Source: Robiginitomaculum sp. (lineage in GTDB: Bacteria; Pseudomonadota; Alphaproteobacteria; Caulobacterales; Maricaulaceae). Taken from it: 6,026 nt of DNA. Location: the NCBI GenBank assembly GCA_026993275.1, contig JALWUB010000244.1, forward strand, positions 1 through 6,026. The letters are read 5' to 3'. The notes beneath the pieces are model-generated. The model saw nothing but the letters and a program-made list of their open reading frames with translations, was not told the DNA's origin and ran no database searches. The translations under genes were made by a program, and so were the position numbers. Numbering within the stretch: position 1 is the stretch's first letter; every line of letters starts with the position of its first letter. This document shows positions 5,248 through 6,026 of this stretch, piece by piece.

Positions 5248-6026
5248 ATGACGGCCTTGCGCGACCTGTATGCGGTACCGGAAATTGATTCGCACTGGAC
5301 GGTGCCGCAGGAATATGACGCCATCTTTGACTGGCGTTTTGATGAAGGCCGCATGCAGCTCATGCACCTCTACCAGAAGGGCAAGGACATGCAGTGGGAT
5401 GCGCTCAAGCGCATTGACTGGTCGCAGGACCTGGACGAGGAAAACCCCATGCAATTGCCGGTCGAGGGTGTTGCCCTCTATGGCACGCCGATCTGGGAGC
5501 GCATGGGCAAGAAGGACCGCGCCCTGTTCATGCGCCATGGCCAGGCCTGGAACATTTCACAATTCCTCCAGGGCGAGCAGGCAGCGCTGATCTGTGCCGC
5601 CAAGATTGTCGGCCAGGTGCCGGACATGGATGCCAAGTTCTATGCCTCGACCCAGACCATGGACGAGGCCCGCCATATCGAGGCCTACAAGAAGCTGTTG
5701 CAGAAGTTTGGCGTCTCCTATCCGATGACCAAGCCGCTGCAGGAGCTGGTGGATCAGGCGCTGCGCGATCCGCGCTGGGACATCACCTATCTGGCCATGC
5801 AGGTGGTCATTGAGGGGCTGGCGCTGGCCGCCTTTGCCACCATTCGCGATGTCGCACAAAACCCGCTGGCGCAAATGGTCAATGCCTATGTGATGGAAGA
5901 CGAGGCCCGCCATGTGGCCTTTGGCCGTCTCACCTTGCGCGATTATTACCCGCACCTGACCCAGGCCGAGCGCGACGAGCGCGAGGAGTTCCTGGTGGAT
6001 GCCTGCTATCTGATGCGCGACCGCTT
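5248..6026 (+). CDS. Ferritin-like diiron-carboxylate protein (partial, C-terminus beyond right edge)
   Basis: The frame from ATG 5248 is open to the window edge and gives 259 residues. It shows the full ligand set of a diiron four-helix bundle: E110 (GEQAAL), E140xxH143 (DEARHIE), E189 (VVIEGLAL) and E219xxH222 (DEARHVAFG). This E, ExxH, E, ExxH order is shared by ribonucleotide reductase R2, acyl-ACP desaturases and AurF-like N-oxygenases. Such proteins activate O2 at two irons. The substrate here is unknown, though an oxidase or monooxygenase role is likely. Residues 1-100 form an N-terminal region rich in Trp and Tyr, and there is no signal peptide or membrane segment. GGGAG (5236-5240) ends 7 nt before the ATG; the upstream ATGs at 5228 and 5234 are out of frame. 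The palindrome over its promoter suggests repression by an off-window TetR-type regulator. I infer that perhaps 80-100 residues are missing. Confidence 0.85.
   Translation, partial: MTALRDLYAVPEIDSHWTVPQEYDAIFDWRFDEGRMQLMHLYQKGKDMQWDALKRIDWSQDLDEENPMQLPVEGVALYGTPIWERMGKKDRALFMRHGQAWNISQFLQGEQAALICAAKIVGQVPDMDAKFYASTQTMDEARHIEAYKKLLQKFGVSYPMTKPLQELVDQALRDPRWDITYLAMQVVIEGLALAAFATIRDVAQNPLAQMVNAYVMEDEARHVAFGRLTLRDYYPHLTQAERDEREEFLVDACYLMRDR

Noticed and set aside
2934..5363. Open minus-strand frame of about 2.4 kb opposite the amidohydrolase
   Set aside because: It mirrors the codon phase of the real gene in GC-rich DNA. Its product is rich in Arg, His, Gln and Ala with no recognisable domain and runs across the intergenic hairpins and the promoter of the diiron gene.

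Overview
This 6.0 kb window is GC-rich and densely coded, apart from two looser, AT-richer gaps. Encoded 3' CCA ends on both tRNAs, codon use dominated by GCC/CTG/GGC, and trigger factor and amidohydrolase sequences of alphaproteobacterial style suggest chromosomal DNA of an alphaproteobacterium. The genus cannot be fixed from this sequence. I see no phage, transposon, CRISPR or plasmid functions.

Layout. A partial minus-strand gene at 1-496 encodes a SAM-dependent methyltransferase of the thiopurine methyltransferase (TPMT) type and runs off the left edge. Facing away from it is tRNA-Leu(TAG), 569-653, followed by tig (trigger factor, 799-2310), whose product has an unusual lysine-rich C-terminal tail. 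tRNA-Thr(TGT), 2352-2427, lies on the minus strand and converges on tig. Between this tRNA and the next large gene (2428-3092) I find a compact, probably unannotated minus-strand unit. It has a sigma70-like promoter (2823-2851), a strong Shine-Dalgarno sequence (2734-2738), an ORF for a 38-residue hydrophobic protein (2610-2726) and an intrinsic terminator (2469-2499). An AT-rich stretch (2815-2935) and a nested hairpin (3011-3062) precede a 585-residue D-aminoacylase-like amidohydrolase (3093-4850). A second gap, 4851-5247, holds several long inverted repeats and ends in a perfect 19-bp palindrome overlapping the predicted -35 of the last gene. That gene (5248 to the right edge) is a partial ferritin-like diiron-carboxylate protein.

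How the parts relate. tRNA-Leu and tig point the same way and may share transcription. The amidohydrolase and the diiron gene look like separate units, each with its own leader. The palindrome is typical of a TetR-type repressor operator, which suggests the diiron gene is ligand-inducible; the repressor gene is not in the window. The most novel items are the small membrane-protein unit, the palindromic operator, and the structured leaders of tig, the amidohydrolase and the diiron gene.
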